Shown here in pieces: positions 1-9,732 of a stretch of DNA of 64,000 nucleotides. Both the position numbers and the translations under genes were made by a program. Numbering within the stretch: the first letter of the stretch is position 1; the number at the start of each line of letters is the position of its first letter. Location of the stretch: NCBI GenBank assembly GCA_001898625.1, contig MKUP01000027.1, positions 62,001 through 126,000 on the forward strand. The letters are read 5' to 3'. Source of the stretch: Burkholderiales bacterium 67-32. GTDB lineage: Bacteria > Pseudomonadota > Gammaproteobacteria > Burkholderiales > Burkholderiaceae_B. A model generated the notes under the pieces. It was not told where the DNA came from. It worked only from the letters and a program-made list of their open reading frames with translations, and searched no databases.

Positions 1-231
1 CTGGAGATCGCCATCGTCATCCTGATCGAAGCGGCGCTGTCCTTCCTCGGCCTGGGGGTGCAGCCGCCCACGCCGTCCTGGGGCCTGATGGTCTCGGAAG
101 GGCGCGCCATGATGTTCTTCAAGCCTTATCTGATCGTGCTGCCCGGCATGGCGATCTTCCTGCTGGTCATGGCGATCAACCTGGCGGGCGACGGACTGCG
201 CGACATCACGGCGCCGGAGGGCAGGGCATGA
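1..231 (+). CDS. ABC transporter permease (DppC/OppC-like), C-terminal part; 5' end outside window
   Basis: Frame 1 reads LEIAIVILIEAALSFLGLGVQPPTPSWG...[13 protein letters not shown], typical of DppC C-termini; ATGA overlap with the next gene. Confidence 0.9.
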   Translation: MEIAIVILIEAALSFLGLGVQPPTPSWGLMVSEGRAMMFFKPYLIVLPGMAIFLLVMAINLAGDGLRDITAPEGRA

Positions 232-1250
232 GCGCGCATTCGCAACCCCTGCTGCAGGTCGACGGCCTGTCGGTCGAAATGGACGTGGCGGCTGGCCAGC
301 TGCGCGCGGTCAGCGACGTCAGCTTCGAGGTCGGGTCGGGCCGGACTTTTTGCCTGGTGGGCGAGTCGGGCTGCGGCAAGACCATGACCTCGCTGGCGCT
401 GATGCAACTGCTGCCCCGCAAGGCGCGACTGTCGGCGCGGCGCATCCTGTTCGAGGGACGCGACCTGGCGCGGATGCCGCCGCGCGAGGTCGCGCGGCTG
501 CGCGGAGACCGGATGGGCATGATCTTCCAGGATCCCATGACGGCGCTCAATCCCGTCTACACCATCGGCGACCAACTGGCCGAGGTCTACGTGCGCCATC
601 GGCGCGCCAGCCGCAAGCAGGCGCGCGAGCGGGCGGTCGAGCTGCTCGAGCGCGTCGGCATCATGTCGGCGGGACAGCGGTTGGCGCAGTATCCGCATCA
701 GTTGTCCGGCGGCCTGCGGCAGCGGGTCATGATCGCCATGACGCTGATGTGCGAGCCTTCGCTGGTGATCGCCGACGAACCCACGACTGCGCTGGACGTG
801 ACTGTGCAGGTGCAGATCCTGCAACTGCTCAAGAAACTGCAGGCCGAGATGGGCATGGCCATCATCCTGATCACCCACAACCTGGGCGTGGTGGCGCGCA
901 TGGCCGACGACGTGGCCGTCATGTACGGCGGGCGCATCGTGGAGTCCGGCTCGCCGGCGCAGGTCTTCGGCCGCGCCAGCCATCCCTATACGCGCGGGCT
1001 CATGGCCTGCATGCCCACGCGGGGCGAGGCGGGCCCCGGCCAGCGCCTGGGCTCCATACCGGGCACGGTGCCCTCGCTGGTGGGCGAACTCCAGGGCTGT
1101 GCGTTCCGCAATCGCTGTGCCCATGCGGGAGATGACTGCGGGCACGGCGTCATCGCGATGCGGGATGCCGGTGGGGGGCACCACTACCGCTGCGTCCTGG
1201 CCGCCGGGGCCGAAAGCGGACGCCATGCCGTACAGGAGGCGCTGCAATGA
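228..1250 (+). CDS. ABC transporter ATP-binding protein, oligopeptide/dipeptide/nickel family (DppD-like)
   Basis: Walker A GESGCGKT, signature LSGGLRQR, Walker [14 protein letters not shown]-terminal oligopeptide-type Cys region. Confidence 0.95.
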   Translation: MSAHSQPLLQVDGLSVEMDVAAGQLRAVSDVSFEVGSGRTFCLVGESGCGKTMTSLALMQLLPRKARLSARRILFEGRDLARMPPREVARLRGDRMGMIFQDPMTALNPVYTIGDQLAEVYVRHRRASRKQARERAVELLERVGIMSAGQRLAQYPHQLSGGLRQRVMIAMTLMCEPSLVIADEPTTALDVTVQVQILQLLKKLQAEMGMAIILITHNLGVVARMADDVAVMYGGRIVESGSPAQVFGRASHPYTRGLMACMPTRGEAGPGQRLGSIPGTVPSLVGELQGCAFRNRCAHAGDDCGHGVIAMRDAGGGHHYRCVLAAGAESGRHAVQEALQ

Positions 1251-2284
1251 ACACGGTTTCCCTGGATACCGCGCGTCCCGCCGTGGCCGCGGGCAAGGCC
1301 CCGGTGTTGTCGGTGGAGCATCTGTGCAAGACCTATCCGGTGGGCGGCGGTCTGTTCAAGGCGCCCCGTCCGCTGCGCGCGGTGGACGACGTCTGCCTGA
1401 CGGTGCAGCGGGGCGAGACGCTGGGCATCGTGGGCGAATCGGGCAGCGGCAAGACCACGCTGAGCTGGATGATGCTGGGCCTGCTGCGGCCCAGTTCGGG
1501 CGAGATGGCGGTGGAGGGCCGCCCGATCGCCTCGTTCGACCGGCTGGAGATCGCCCGCAAGATCCAGCCCATCTTCCAGGATCCCTATTCGTCGCTCAAT
1601 CCCCGCCAGACCATAGGCGAGATCGTCGGCGCGCCGCTGGCCGTGCACCGGGTCGGCGACGCCGCCCAGCGCGCGCGGCTGGTGCGCGAGATCATGGACA
1701 AGGTCGGCCTGCCTGCGCGCTTCGCCCATGCCTACCCCAGCCAGATGTCGGGCGGGCAGCGCCAGCGCGTGGCCATCGCCCGCGCCCTGGTGCTCAAGCC
1801 CGAGATCGTGGTGTGCGACGAACCGACATCGGCGCTGGACGTTTCGGTGCAGGCGCAGATCCTGAACCTGCTCAAGGACCTGCGCCAGGAACTGGGGCTG
1901 ACTTACGTCTTCGTGAGCCATGACCTGGGGGTCGTCGAATACATCTCGGACCGGGTCGCCGTCATGTACATGGGGCGGGTAGTGGAAACCGGCAAGGCCT
2001 CGCGCCTGATGTCCGCGCCGCGCCATCCGTACACCCAGGCGCTGATGGGGTCCATCCTGACGCCGGATCCGGCGCTGGGGCTGCCCGAGCTGCACCTGGG
2101 CCGGGGTTTTCCGGATCCGCTGAACGCGCCGTCGGGATGCCACTTCCACCCCCGCTGCCCGGAGGCCGCCGATATCTGCCGCACGACGGCGCCGTCCCAG
2201 CGCCACGACGAACAGGGCATGGTGGAGTGCCACCTGCGGGGCGGCGCGCCCGCGCAGGTCATTTCCTGGAAGACGGGCACCTAG
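1247..2284 (+). CDS. ABC transporter ATP-binding protein (DppF-like)
   Basis: GESGSGKTT, MSGGQRQRVAIARAL, VVCDEPTSALD; ATGA overlap with upstream gene. Confidence 0.95.
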   Translation: MNTVSLDTARPAVAAGKAPVLSVEHLCKTYPVGGGLFKAPRPLRAVDDVCLTVQRGETLGIVGESGSGKTTLSWMMLGLLRPSSGEMAVEGRPIASFDRLEIARKIQPIFQDPYSSLNPRQTIGEIVGAPLAVHRVGDAAQRARLVREIMDKVGLPARFAHAYPSQMSGGQRQRVAIARALVLKPEIVVCDEPTSALDVSVQAQILNLLKDLRQELGLTYVFVSHDLGVVEYISDRVAVMYMGRVVETGKASRLMSAPRHPYTQALMGSILTPDPALGLPELHLGRGFPDPLNAPSGCHFHPRCPEAADICRTTAPSQRHDEQGMVECHLRGGAPAQVISWKTGT

Positions 2285-2329
2285 ATCATTTCCACAGCAT
2301 CTTTTCCATCACTCACGCGGAGTCACATC

Positions 2330-3790
2330 ATGGGTCATTCTCAGGCAGCGGCGGCGAACGCCCCCGGCCTTTCCCGGTTCGGCGAGTTCTTCCACACCAT
2401 AGACGGCAAGGCGGAAAGCAGCGGCGCGCATTTCGACGTCGTCAATCCCTCCACGGGCCAGCCCTTCGCCCGCTGTCCCGACGCCTCGCGCGCGCAGCTC
2501 GACAGCGCGGTGGCGGCGGCCCGCCGGGCGTTCGTGCCATGGCGCGAGCTGTCGTTCGCCCAGCGCCGCGACTACCTGCTCAAGCTGGGGCAGGCGCTCA
2601 AGGAGTCGATCGAGGAGCTGGCGCCCCTGCTGACCTCGGAACAAGGCAAGCCGCTGGCGCGCGCCCGCGAGGAACTGAACCGGGCGGTGGCGCAGTTCGA
2701 CCTGCTGTCGCGCATCGAGATCAAGCCGGAGGTGCTGCGCGACGACGCCCAGGGCCGTACCGAGCTGCGCTATCGCCCGCTGGGCGTCGTGGGCGCGATC
2801 ACGCCCTGGAACGTGCCCATCGTGCTGGCCGTGCCCAAGATCACGCAGGCGCTGTACGTGGGCGATACCGTGGTCGTCAAGCCTTCGCCGTACACGCCGC
2901 TGACCACGTTGAAGCTGGGCGAGCTGGCCCAGCGGGTGCTGCCGCCCGGCGTGCTGAACGTGGTGGCGGGCGGCAACGATCTGGGCCAGTGGATCACCGA
3001 GCATCCTGGCATCGACAAGATCTCGTTCACCGGCTCGGTGCCCACCGGCAAGCGCGTTCTGGCCAGCGCCGCCGGCACGCTCAAGCGGGTGACGCTGGAG
3101 TTGGGCGGCAACGATGCGGCCATCGTGCTCGACGACGTCAAGCCGGCGGAAGTCGCGCCGCGCCTGTTCCAGGCGGCGTTCGTCAACAGCGGCCAGGTGT
3201 GCATGGCCATCAAGCGCCTGTACGTGCACGACAGCATCTACGACGCCATGTGCGACGAGTTGGCCGCACTGGCCCGCAAGGCGCGCGTGGGCGACGGTTT
3301 CGATCCGGATGTGACGATGGGACCGGTGCAGAACAAGATGCAGTACGAGCGGGTGCTGGGCATCCTGGATGACACCCGGCAGACCGGCGCGCGCATCCTG
3401 GCCGGCGGCCAGGCCCGTCCCGGCGACGGATATTTCATCGAACCCACCATCGTCGCCGATATCGCCGAGGGTACGCGCCTGGTGGACGAGGAACCCTTCG
3501 GCCCGGTGCTGCCCGTGATCCGCTACACCGACGTCGACGACGCTATCCGGCGCGCCAACGACACGCGCTTCGGGCTGGGCGGCTCGATATGGACCAACGA
3601 CCTGGAGCGCGGCGAAGCGCTGGCCTCGCGGCTGGAAGCAGGCACGACCTGGGTCAACCAGCACGTCGGCACCGAGCCGGGCGTGCCCTTCGGCGGCTGC
3701 AAGGAATCGGGCCTCGGGCGGGAATACTCGGAGCTGGGCCTGAAGGGCTACATGGAGGCGCAAGTGGTCAAGGTAGCCCGCGCTGGCTGA
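2330..3790 (+). CDS. NAD(P)+-dependent aldehyde dehydrogenase
   Basis: ALDH motifs TLELGGNDAAIVLDD and NSGQVCMAIKR (catalytic Cys), GVVGAITPWNVP. Confidence 0.93.
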   Translation: MGHSQAAAANAPGLSRFGEFFHTIDGKAESSGAHFDVVNPSTGQPFARCPDASRAQLDSAVAAARRAFVPWRELSFAQRRDYLLKLGQALKESIEELAPLLTSEQGKPLARAREELNRAVAQFDLLSRIEIKPEVLRDDAQGRTELRYRPLGVVGAITPWNVPIVLAVPKITQALYVGDTVVVKPSPYTPLTTLKLGELAQRVLPPGVLNVVAGGNDLGQWITEHPGIDKISFTGSVPTGKRVLASAAGTLKRVTLELGGNDAAIVLDDVKPAEVAPRLFQAAFVNSGQVCMAIKRLYVHDSIYDAMCDELAALARKARVGDGFDPDVTMGPVQNKMQYERVLGILDDTRQTGARILAGGQARPGDGYFIEPTIVADIAEGTRLVDEEPFGPVLPVIRYTDVDDAIRRANDTRFGLGGSIWTNDLERGEALASRLEAGTTWVNQHVGTEPGVPFGGCKESGLGREYSELGLKGYMEAQVVKVARAG

Positions 3791-3861
3791 CGGGGAAACG
3801 CAGGCCGGAGGCGGGGTTGGGCCCCGCGGCCGGCGTGTACAATTTTGCATCCACTTTTCCC

Positions 3862-4704
3862 ATGCTCCGCCTCATGACCGATTCCAAGCGCACCAGGCAA
3901 GGCCGCGCGGACGCCGAGACCGCATCGGCCACGCCCGCGTGGGAACCGGTCCACATCGAGACGCTGTCCAACCAGCTCATCCAGCAGATCCGCGACTCCT
4001 TCCTGGCCGGCCGGCTCAAGACGGGCGACTACCTGGGCAGCGAGCGTTCGCTGGCCGAGCAGTTCGGCGTCTCGCGGGTGGCCATCCGGGACACGCTGCG
4101 TTCGCTGGTGGCCATCGGCCTGATCGAGGTGCGCACCGGCAAGGCGGGTGGCGCCTGGATCGCCGCCGGCAACATCTCGCACTACGCCGATCTGCTGTCC
4201 ATCCAGTTGCGGATGATGGGAGTGACCGAACTGGAGATGGTCGACGCCCAGGCGGCCATCGAGATCCAGGCGACCGAGCTTGCCGTGCTGCATGCCGGTC
4301 CGGACGACCTGGCGCGGCTGGAGGAGTTCGTCGCGCGCCTGCGCGCCTCGATGAACGAGCCGGAAGTGTTCACCGGCCTGGCGATGGATTTCCACGCCCT
4401 GGTGGTGCAGGCCTCGAAGAACCGCGCGTTGTCCGCGCAGTTCCTGGCCATCCGGCAGATCCTGCAATCGAACTACAGCCTGCACGCGCGGCAGGACCGG
4501 GCCGAGCGTACGGTGGCATTCGCCCAGAAGATGCTGGCGCATTTCCGCGCGCGGGACGCGGTGGCGGCACGCAACGAGATGGCCGCGCGCCTGGCCCACA
4601 TCCGCACGGCGACACTGGACCTGACCGGCGCCTATTGGCTGGAGCCCGAACCGCAGGCGGCCCTGGCGCCGGTACCGGCGCCGCGCCGCGCGCGCCGAGC
4701 CTGA
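3862..4704 (+). CDS. GntR-family regulator, FadR/FCD subfamily
   Basis: wHTH GDYLGSERSLAEQFGVSRVAIRDTLRSL plus FCD-like C-terminal domain. Confidence 0.88.
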   Translation: MLRLMTDSKRTRQGRADAETASATPAWEPVHIETLSNQLIQQIRDSFLAGRLKTGDYLGSERSLAEQFGVSRVAIRDTLRSLVAIGLIEVRTGKAGGAWIAAGNISHYADLLSIQLRMMGVTELEMVDAQAAIEIQATELAVLHAGPDDLARLEEFVARLRASMNEPEVFTGLAMDFHALVVQASKNRALSAQFLAIRQILQSNYSLHARQDRAERTVAFAQKMLAHFRARDAVAARNEMAARLAHIRTATLDLTGAYWLEPEPQAALAPVPAPRRARRA

Positions 4705-4713
4705 TCCCTCCGC

Positions 4714-5064
4714 CTACATCCCCACCCATACCCGGCCGGCATCGACCTTCGTGGCGAAGGTCCGCACGCCTTTCTTGCAGGGCGCGGACAGCGCCTGCCC
4801 GGTCCGGATGTCGAATCTGCCGAAGTGCAGCGGGCACTGCACGGTGCCGTTCTTGACGTAGCCGTCGGACAGGCGCGAACGCATGTGCGTACAGATGTCC
4901 GACGTGGCGTGATAGCCGTCGTCCAGGCGGAAGAGCGCCAACTCCAGCCCTCCCGTTTCCACGTGCAGCACTCCGCCGGTCTCCAGGTCGTTCGCGCCGC
5001 ATACCGGATGCCAGGACAGCGCCTGGTCGGCTTCGGTCTCCATTGCCGCAATACGCGCTTGCAT
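4714..5064 (-). CDS. Rieske [2Fe-2S] ferredoxin component
   Basis: CTHMRSRLSDGYVKNGTVQCPLHFGRFD, i.e. CxH...CxxH Rieske ligands in a 116-aa protein. Confidence 0.88.
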   Translation of the reverse strand: MQARIAAMETEADQALSWHPVCGANDLETGGVLHVETGGLELALFRLDDGYHATSDICTHMRSRLSDGYVKNGTVQCPLHFGRFDIRTGQALSAPCKKGVRTFATKVDAGRVWVGM

Positions 5065-5123
5065 GTTCCACCTTCTTCGTCGGTTATCGATGGGCTTTCT
5101 TTTCTTCGTATGGTAGCATGGTA

Positions 5124-5140
5124 AAACAGTATGCGTGTTT
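5124..5140 (+). promoter_or_regulatory. operator-like motif A, divergent promoter of Rieske ferredoxin / amidohydrolase
   Basis: AAACAGTATGCGTGTTT. Confidence 0.65.
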
Positions 5141-5178
5141 GTGGGCGCAAGAAAAACGTCCGTAGAGAGGAGAGCATC

Positions 5179-6618
5179 GTGTCAGGATTCGCAGACTATC
5201 CGGGAGACCAGGTGCGGGCCAAGGTCCGCCATCCCATCATCGACAGCGACGCGCACATCATCGAGTGCGAATTCGTGCTGAACGACTACGTCAAGGAGAT
5301 CGGCGGCGCCGAACTGATGGAGCGGTCGCGCCAGCGCGGCCGCAAGGGGCCGGCGTTCTCCGACAACGCCACCAAGGGCCTGTGGTGGGGCGCGCCTTCG
5401 GGCAGGAACACCAGCGATCGCGCCATGGCCATGCTGCCCAAGTACTTCCGGTCGCAGATGGACCGCGCGGGGCTGGACTTCGCCCACATGCTGACCACCA
5501 ACGGCATAGGCGGCCTGTACATCCCCGACGACGAACTGCGCCAAGTCCGCTGCCGCGCGCTCAACACCATGTATGCGGACATGTTCAAGGACGTGGGCGA
5601 CCGCATCCGTCCGGTGGCCGTCATTCCCACCTATACGCCAGAGGAAGCCATACGCGAGCTGGACCACGCGGTGCTCGAACTGGGGCACAAGGCGGTGATG
5701 ATAGGCACGGAGATCCGCGCGCCGCATCCCGACGTCGCCGCGGCCGCGCCGGAACTGGCGGCGCATGCGCAGAAGGTGACCTCCATCGCCATCGACAGCC
5801 CGCACGACTACGATCCGTTCTGGCGCCGATGCGTCGAACTGGGCGTGGCGCCGCTGTGCCACACCTCGGCCCACGGCGCCCGCACGCGCAATTCGCCCAC
5901 GAACTACGTTTTCAACCACCTGGGCAGTTTCGCGTCGGGTTCCGAATATTTCTGTCGCTCGCTGTTCCTGGGCGGCGTGACGAATCGCTTCCCCACGCTG
6001 AAGTTCGGTTTCCTGGAGTGCGGGGCGGGTTGGGCATTGACCCTGTTGAACGACATCGTCGAGCACTGGGAGAAGCGCAACGTGCGCTATCTGCAAAGCA
6101 GCCTGGACCCGGACAAGCTGGATATCGCGCTGATGACCGAGCTGTTCGAGAAGTTCGGCGACGCGCGCCACACGGCGGAACGCTTTCTGCAGAATCCCCA
6201 TCACGGACTGGCCAGGCCCGGGCGGCCGGCGCTGTTCGACGAGTTCGGCGCGGCCGGCATGACCGAGGTGCGCGACCTGCGCCGGTTGTTCTGCGACAAC
6301 TTCTATTTCGGCTGCGAGGCCGACGACCGGATGCTGTCGGTGGCGTTCAGCCGGCGCCTGAACCCGGTGGGGGCGACGTTGAAGGCCATGTTCGGATCCG
6401 ACATCGGGCACTGGGACGTGATGGATGCGCGCAGCATCCTGTCCGAAGCCTACAACCTGATCCAGGCCGAGCTGATCACGGAAGAGGATTTCAAGGCGCT
6501 GACCTTCGACAACTGCGCGGAAATGATGCTGTCGATGAATCCCGCCTATTTCGACGGGACGGTCATCCAGGACGCGGCGCACGCATTCCTGCGGGAGCGC
6601 ACGCCGGCGGCGGCCTGA
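5179..6618 (+). CDS. amidohydrolase-2 family metal-dependent hydrolase
   Basis: HPIIDSDAHIIE N-terminus, metal-hydrolase fold residues; GTG start at 5179 preferred over ATG 5131 because of RBS-like AGAGAGGAGAG and because the operator-like motif lies at 5124-5140. Confidence 0.82.
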   Translation: MSGFADYPGDQVRAKVRHPIIDSDAHIIECEFVLNDYVKEIGGAELMERSRQRGRKGPAFSDNATKGLWWGAPSGRNTSDRAMAMLPKYFRSQMDRAGLDFAHMLTTNGIGGLYIPDDELRQVRCRALNTMYADMFKDVGDRIRPVAVIPTYTPEEAIRELDHAVLELGHKAVMIGTEIRAPHPDVAAAAPELAAHAQKVTSIAIDSPHDYDPFWRRCVELGVAPLCHTSAHGARTRNSPTNYVFNHLGSFASGSEYFCRSLFLGGVTNRFPTLKFGFLECGAGWALTLLNDIVEHWEKRNVRYLQSSLDPDKLDIALMTELFEKFGDARHTAERFLQNPHHGLARPGRPALFDEFGAAGMTEVRDLRRLFCDNFYFGCEADDRMLSVAFSRRLNPVGATLKAMFGSDIGHWDVMDARSILSEAYNLIQAELITEEDFKALTFDNCAEMMLSMNPAYFDGTVIQDAAHAFLRERTPAAA

Positions 6619-6657
6619 TCCGCCGGCGCTCCGGACGCGGTCCGGAGCGCGCCGTGT

Positions 6658-7668
6658 TCAGGCCAGCGCCGCCAGGCGCTCGCGCCAGCGCGGCAGCACC
6701 TCGGGGTTGCGCACGTGCAGCGGCGTTTCCCCCCGCAGCGCGCGCAGGGTGTTTTCCAGCGCGACCCCGGGCATGCGGGCATACAGCTCTTCGGAATGGC
6801 CGACGACGTGGCCGGTGCCTATCACCGCCGGGTGCCTGCGCAGCGCATCGTCCGCCGGCAGCGGTTCGGTCTCCCAGGTATCGATGGCGGCGCCCGAGAG
6901 CCGTCCCGACTCCAGCGCGGCCAGCAGCGCCGCCTCGTCCACGCAGCCGCCGCGGCCGACGTTGATCAGGCTGGCGCCGGCTTTCATCTTCGCGATCGCG
7001 GCCGCGTCGATCAGATGATGGGTTTCCCGGGTCAGCGTGACGAGGACGACGGTTGTATCGGACTCCTCCAGCAAGGTGTCCAGCGATACCAGTTCGGCGC
7101 CGTGGTCCCGGACCACGTCGGCCTGCATGTAGGGGTCGGCGACGAGAATGCGGCAGCCCCAGGGTGCCAGCATCCGGGCAACGGTGCGGCCGATATTGCC
7201 GAAGCCCACCAGGCCAACCGTGGAGCCATGCACCATGCCGCCCAGCGGCGCGGGGCGCCAGACGCCGTCGGCCAGCGTACGCATCTTCGCCAGCAGCCGC
7301 TTGCGCAGCGCCGCGATCAGCATGACCGAAGCCTCGGCCATGCCGACGAAGTTCTCGGCTGCGGCGCCGTGCGCCACCACGATGCCGAGTTCGGTGGCCC
7401 GGGCGACGTCGATGTGCTCGGTGCCGATGATGGGGGAGGTGACCACCTTCAGCCGAGGCGAAGCCTCCAGCACTTCCGCCGGAATGCGGATGCCGTTGAA
7501 CATGCCGACGTAGGCGTCGGCCTCGGGACAGAAGCGGGCCATGAGCTCCGGGGTCCAGTGCCGCGCCTCCAGCGGCAGCCGGCTGACCGCGCAGCCCGCC
7601 GATGCCAGCAGGTCGGCCAGGCTTTCGTAGGGCCCCAGGCGGGCCGAGATGACCACGTTGTATGCCAT
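6658..7668 (-). CDS. D-isomer-specific 2-hydroxyacid dehydrogenase
   Basis: VGLVGFGNIGRTVARML, INVGRGGCVDEAAL, VIGTGHVVGHSEE motifs. Confidence 0.9.
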   Translation of the reverse strand: MAYNVVISARLGPYESLADLLASAGCAVSRLPLEARHWTPELMARFCPEADAYVGMFNGIRIPAEVLEASPRLKVVTSPIIGTEHIDVARATELGIVVAHGAAAENFVGMAEASVMLIAALRKRLLAKMRTLADGVWRPAPLGGMVHGSTVGLVGFGNIGRTVARMLAPWGCRILVADPYMQADVVRDHGAELVSLDTLLEESDTTVVLVTLTRETHHLIDAAAIAKMKAGASLINVGRGGCVDEAALLAALESGRLSGAAIDTWETEPLPADDALRRHPAVIGTGHVVGHSEELYARMPGVALENTLRALRGETPLHVRNPEVLPRWRERLAALA

Positions 7669-7709
7669 TGCTTTGCTCCTCTCTTCCGGTTGCCAATCGT
7701 TTTATACAG

Positions 7710-7747
7710 CTATACCATTATACTAATTATTTGGTAATACCAAATAA
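7710..7747. promoter_or_regulatory. operator-like motif B (TGGTATTACCA-type) between D-hydroxyacid dehydrogenase and ring-hydroxylating dioxygenase
   Basis: Perfect palindrome TTATTTGGT-AAT-ACCAAATAA (7727-7747) preceded by CTATACCATTATACTA (7710-7725). Confidence 0.7.
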
Positions 7748-7771
7748 GCAAACCCCCGGTAGGAGAGAGAC

Positions 7772-9199
7772 ATGAGCAAGAAAGACATTGCTTCGCTGGT
7801 GGACGACCGTCCCGAGGACGGCGTCTTCCGCCTGCATCGCAGCGTGTTCAGCGACCCCGAGATCTTCGAGATGGAAATGAAGTACATCTTCGAGCGGAAC
7901 TGGGTCTTCCTGGGCCTGGACTCGCAGGTTCCCCATCCCCACGACTACATGACGACGACGGTGGGCCGCCATCCGGTCGTTGTCATGCGCGATGGGGAAG
8001 GAAACCTGAATGCCTTCATCAACAGCTGTCCGCACAAGGGGGCCAAGCTGTGCCACCTTGCGCAGGGCAACCGCAAGATCCACGTTTGCCAATACCACAG
8101 CTGGTCGTTCGACAGCGCGGGCCGGATACGGGGGTTGAAGTTCAAGGACGACGGCCAGTACAGCCCCGCCTTCGACGACGACAGCCACGACCTGGCGGCG
8201 CTGCCGCGCTTCGAGGTCTACCGGGGCTTCATGTTCGGCGCCCTGTCCGCCGACGTCCTGCCGCTGTCCGAGTACCTGGGCGAGGCCAGGACCTTCATCG
8301 ACATCGCGGTCGACACCAGTCCGCGGGGCCTGGAGCTGGTACCGGGCGTGGTCGGCTTCACCTTCGAAGGCAACTGGAAGCTGCAACTGGAGAACTGCTC
8401 GGACCAGTATCACTTCACCTCCACCCACCCGTCCTATCTCAAGGTGCTGGACCGGCGCGCCGAGAAGGGCTGGGAAGGCACCGTGCGCGCCAACGTGCGG
8501 GGGCGGGGCGGGCGCAAGGCCATGCAGTTTCCGGCCGACGGGCTCGAGCACATCGCCGGCGGCTCCACCTCGTTCGAGCACGGCCACAACCTGAACTGGA
8601 ACCGGCGCACCGTCAACGATAGCCATCCGCTGTTCGAGCGCGCGGAGGAACTCAAGGAACGGTTTGGCGAAGCCCGGCGGGACTGGATGTTCAACACCCG
8701 CAACCTGACGTTGTTCCCCAATGTGCAGGTGGCCGAGAACGCCTCCAGCCAGTTGCGCATCATCCGGCCGATCTCGGTGGACAAGACCGAGATGCTGACC
8801 TACTGCATCGCCCCGGTCGGCGAAAGCGCCGCGGCGCGGGCCCAGCGCATCCGGCAGTACGAGGACTTCTTCAATCCCAGCGGCCTGGCCACGCCCGACG
8901 ACACCATCAACTATGAAGACTGCCAGGACGGCCACCTGAATCCGGTCGCCCCCTGGCTGCAAGGCCATGCGCGCGGCATGATGCTCGCCGGTCCCGACGG
9001 CGATCCGTTCATCGACCGGCTGGGCGTCAAGGCCTTGTCGTCGGTCATCGGCGGCGTGGAACTGGGCGACGAGACCATCTTCCACACCTATTACCGTTCC
9101 TGGCGGGCCTTGCTGCAGGCGGGCCAGCGCGCCGACGAGGCCGCCGCACGCAGCCAGCCCGCCCCCGTATCCGCCCGCCTCGTGGAGACCGTACGATGA
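7772..9199 (+). CDS. aromatic-ring-hydroxylating dioxygenase, alpha subunit (anthranilate/benzoate-dioxygenase-like)
   Basis: Rieske CPH-X17-CQYH, mononuclear Fe site ENCSDQYHFTSTH. Confidence 0.92.
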   Translation: MSKKDIASLVDDRPEDGVFRLHRSVFSDPEIFEMEMKYIFERNWVFLGLDSQVPHPHDYMTTTVGRHPVVVMRDGEGNLNAFINSCPHKGAKLCHLAQGNRKIHVCQYHSWSFDSAGRIRGLKFKDDGQYSPAFDDDSHDLAALPRFEVYRGFMFGALSADVLPLSEYLGEARTFIDIAVDTSPRGLELVPGVVGFTFEGNWKLQLENCSDQYHFTSTHPSYLKVLDRRAEKGWEGTVRANVRGRGGRKAMQFPADGLEHIAGGSTSFEHGHNLNWNRRTVNDSHPLFERAEELKERFGEARRDWMFNTRNLTLFPNVQVAENASSQLRIIRPISVDKTEMLTYCIAPVGESAAARAQRIRQYEDFFNPSGLATPDDTINYEDCQDGHLNPVAPWLQGHARGMMLAGPDGDPFIDRLGVKALSSVIGGVELGDETIFHTYYRSWRALLQAGQRADEAAARSQPAPVSARLVETVR

Positions 9200-9696
9200 A
9201 CCAAGCCCTGACGCCTGCCCACGCGGCGGAATACCTGTACCGCGAGGCCCACCTGCTGGACCGGCAGCGCTTTGACGAGTGGGTCGACCTGTACACCGGC
9301 GACGCGGTCTACTGGATCCCGGCCTGGAAGAGCGAGCACCAGCCCACGGAGAATCCCGAGACCGAGCTGTCCCTGGTGTATTGCGCGTCGCGCAATGCGC
9401 TGGTGGACCGCGTCTGGCGCCTGACCTCGAACCTGTCGGTCGCCTCGATGCCGCTGGCGCGCACGGCCCACGCCGTGTCCAACGTCATCGTCGAACAGGC
9501 CGGCGACGATACGATGGATCTGCGGTCGAGCTGGACCTCGCATGTCTACAATCCCAAGTACAAGTCGCAGCACGTCTATTTCGGATCGTACGAGCACCGG
9601 CTCCGGCGCGTGGACGAGGGCTGGAAGATCGCGCGCAAGAAGATCACGTTGATGAACGACTTCATCCCCACGGTCCTGGACTTGTACATGGTGTGA
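9196..9696 (+). CDS. aromatic-ring-hydroxylating dioxygenase, beta subunit
   Basis: LLDRQRFDEWVDLYTGDAVYWIP...RRVDEGWKIARKKITLMND; ATGA overlap with alpha subunit. Confidence 0.92.
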   Translation: MNQALTPAHAAEYLYREAHLLDRQRFDEWVDLYTGDAVYWIPAWKSEHQPTENPETELSLVYCASRNALVDRVWRLTSNLSVASMPLARTAHAVSNVIVEQAGDDTMDLRSSWTSHVYNPKYKSQHVYFGSYEHRLRRVDEGWKIARKKITLMNDFIPTVLDLYMV

Positions 9697-9732
9697 GCGC
9701 AAGCAGGCGGGAATCCCCCGGATGCCCGCCGA

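Noticed and set aside
5131-5178. ATG-started N-terminal extension of the amidohydrolase
   Set aside because: Overlaps the motif A operator and is Arg/Lys-rich; GTG 5179 has a better-placed RBS.
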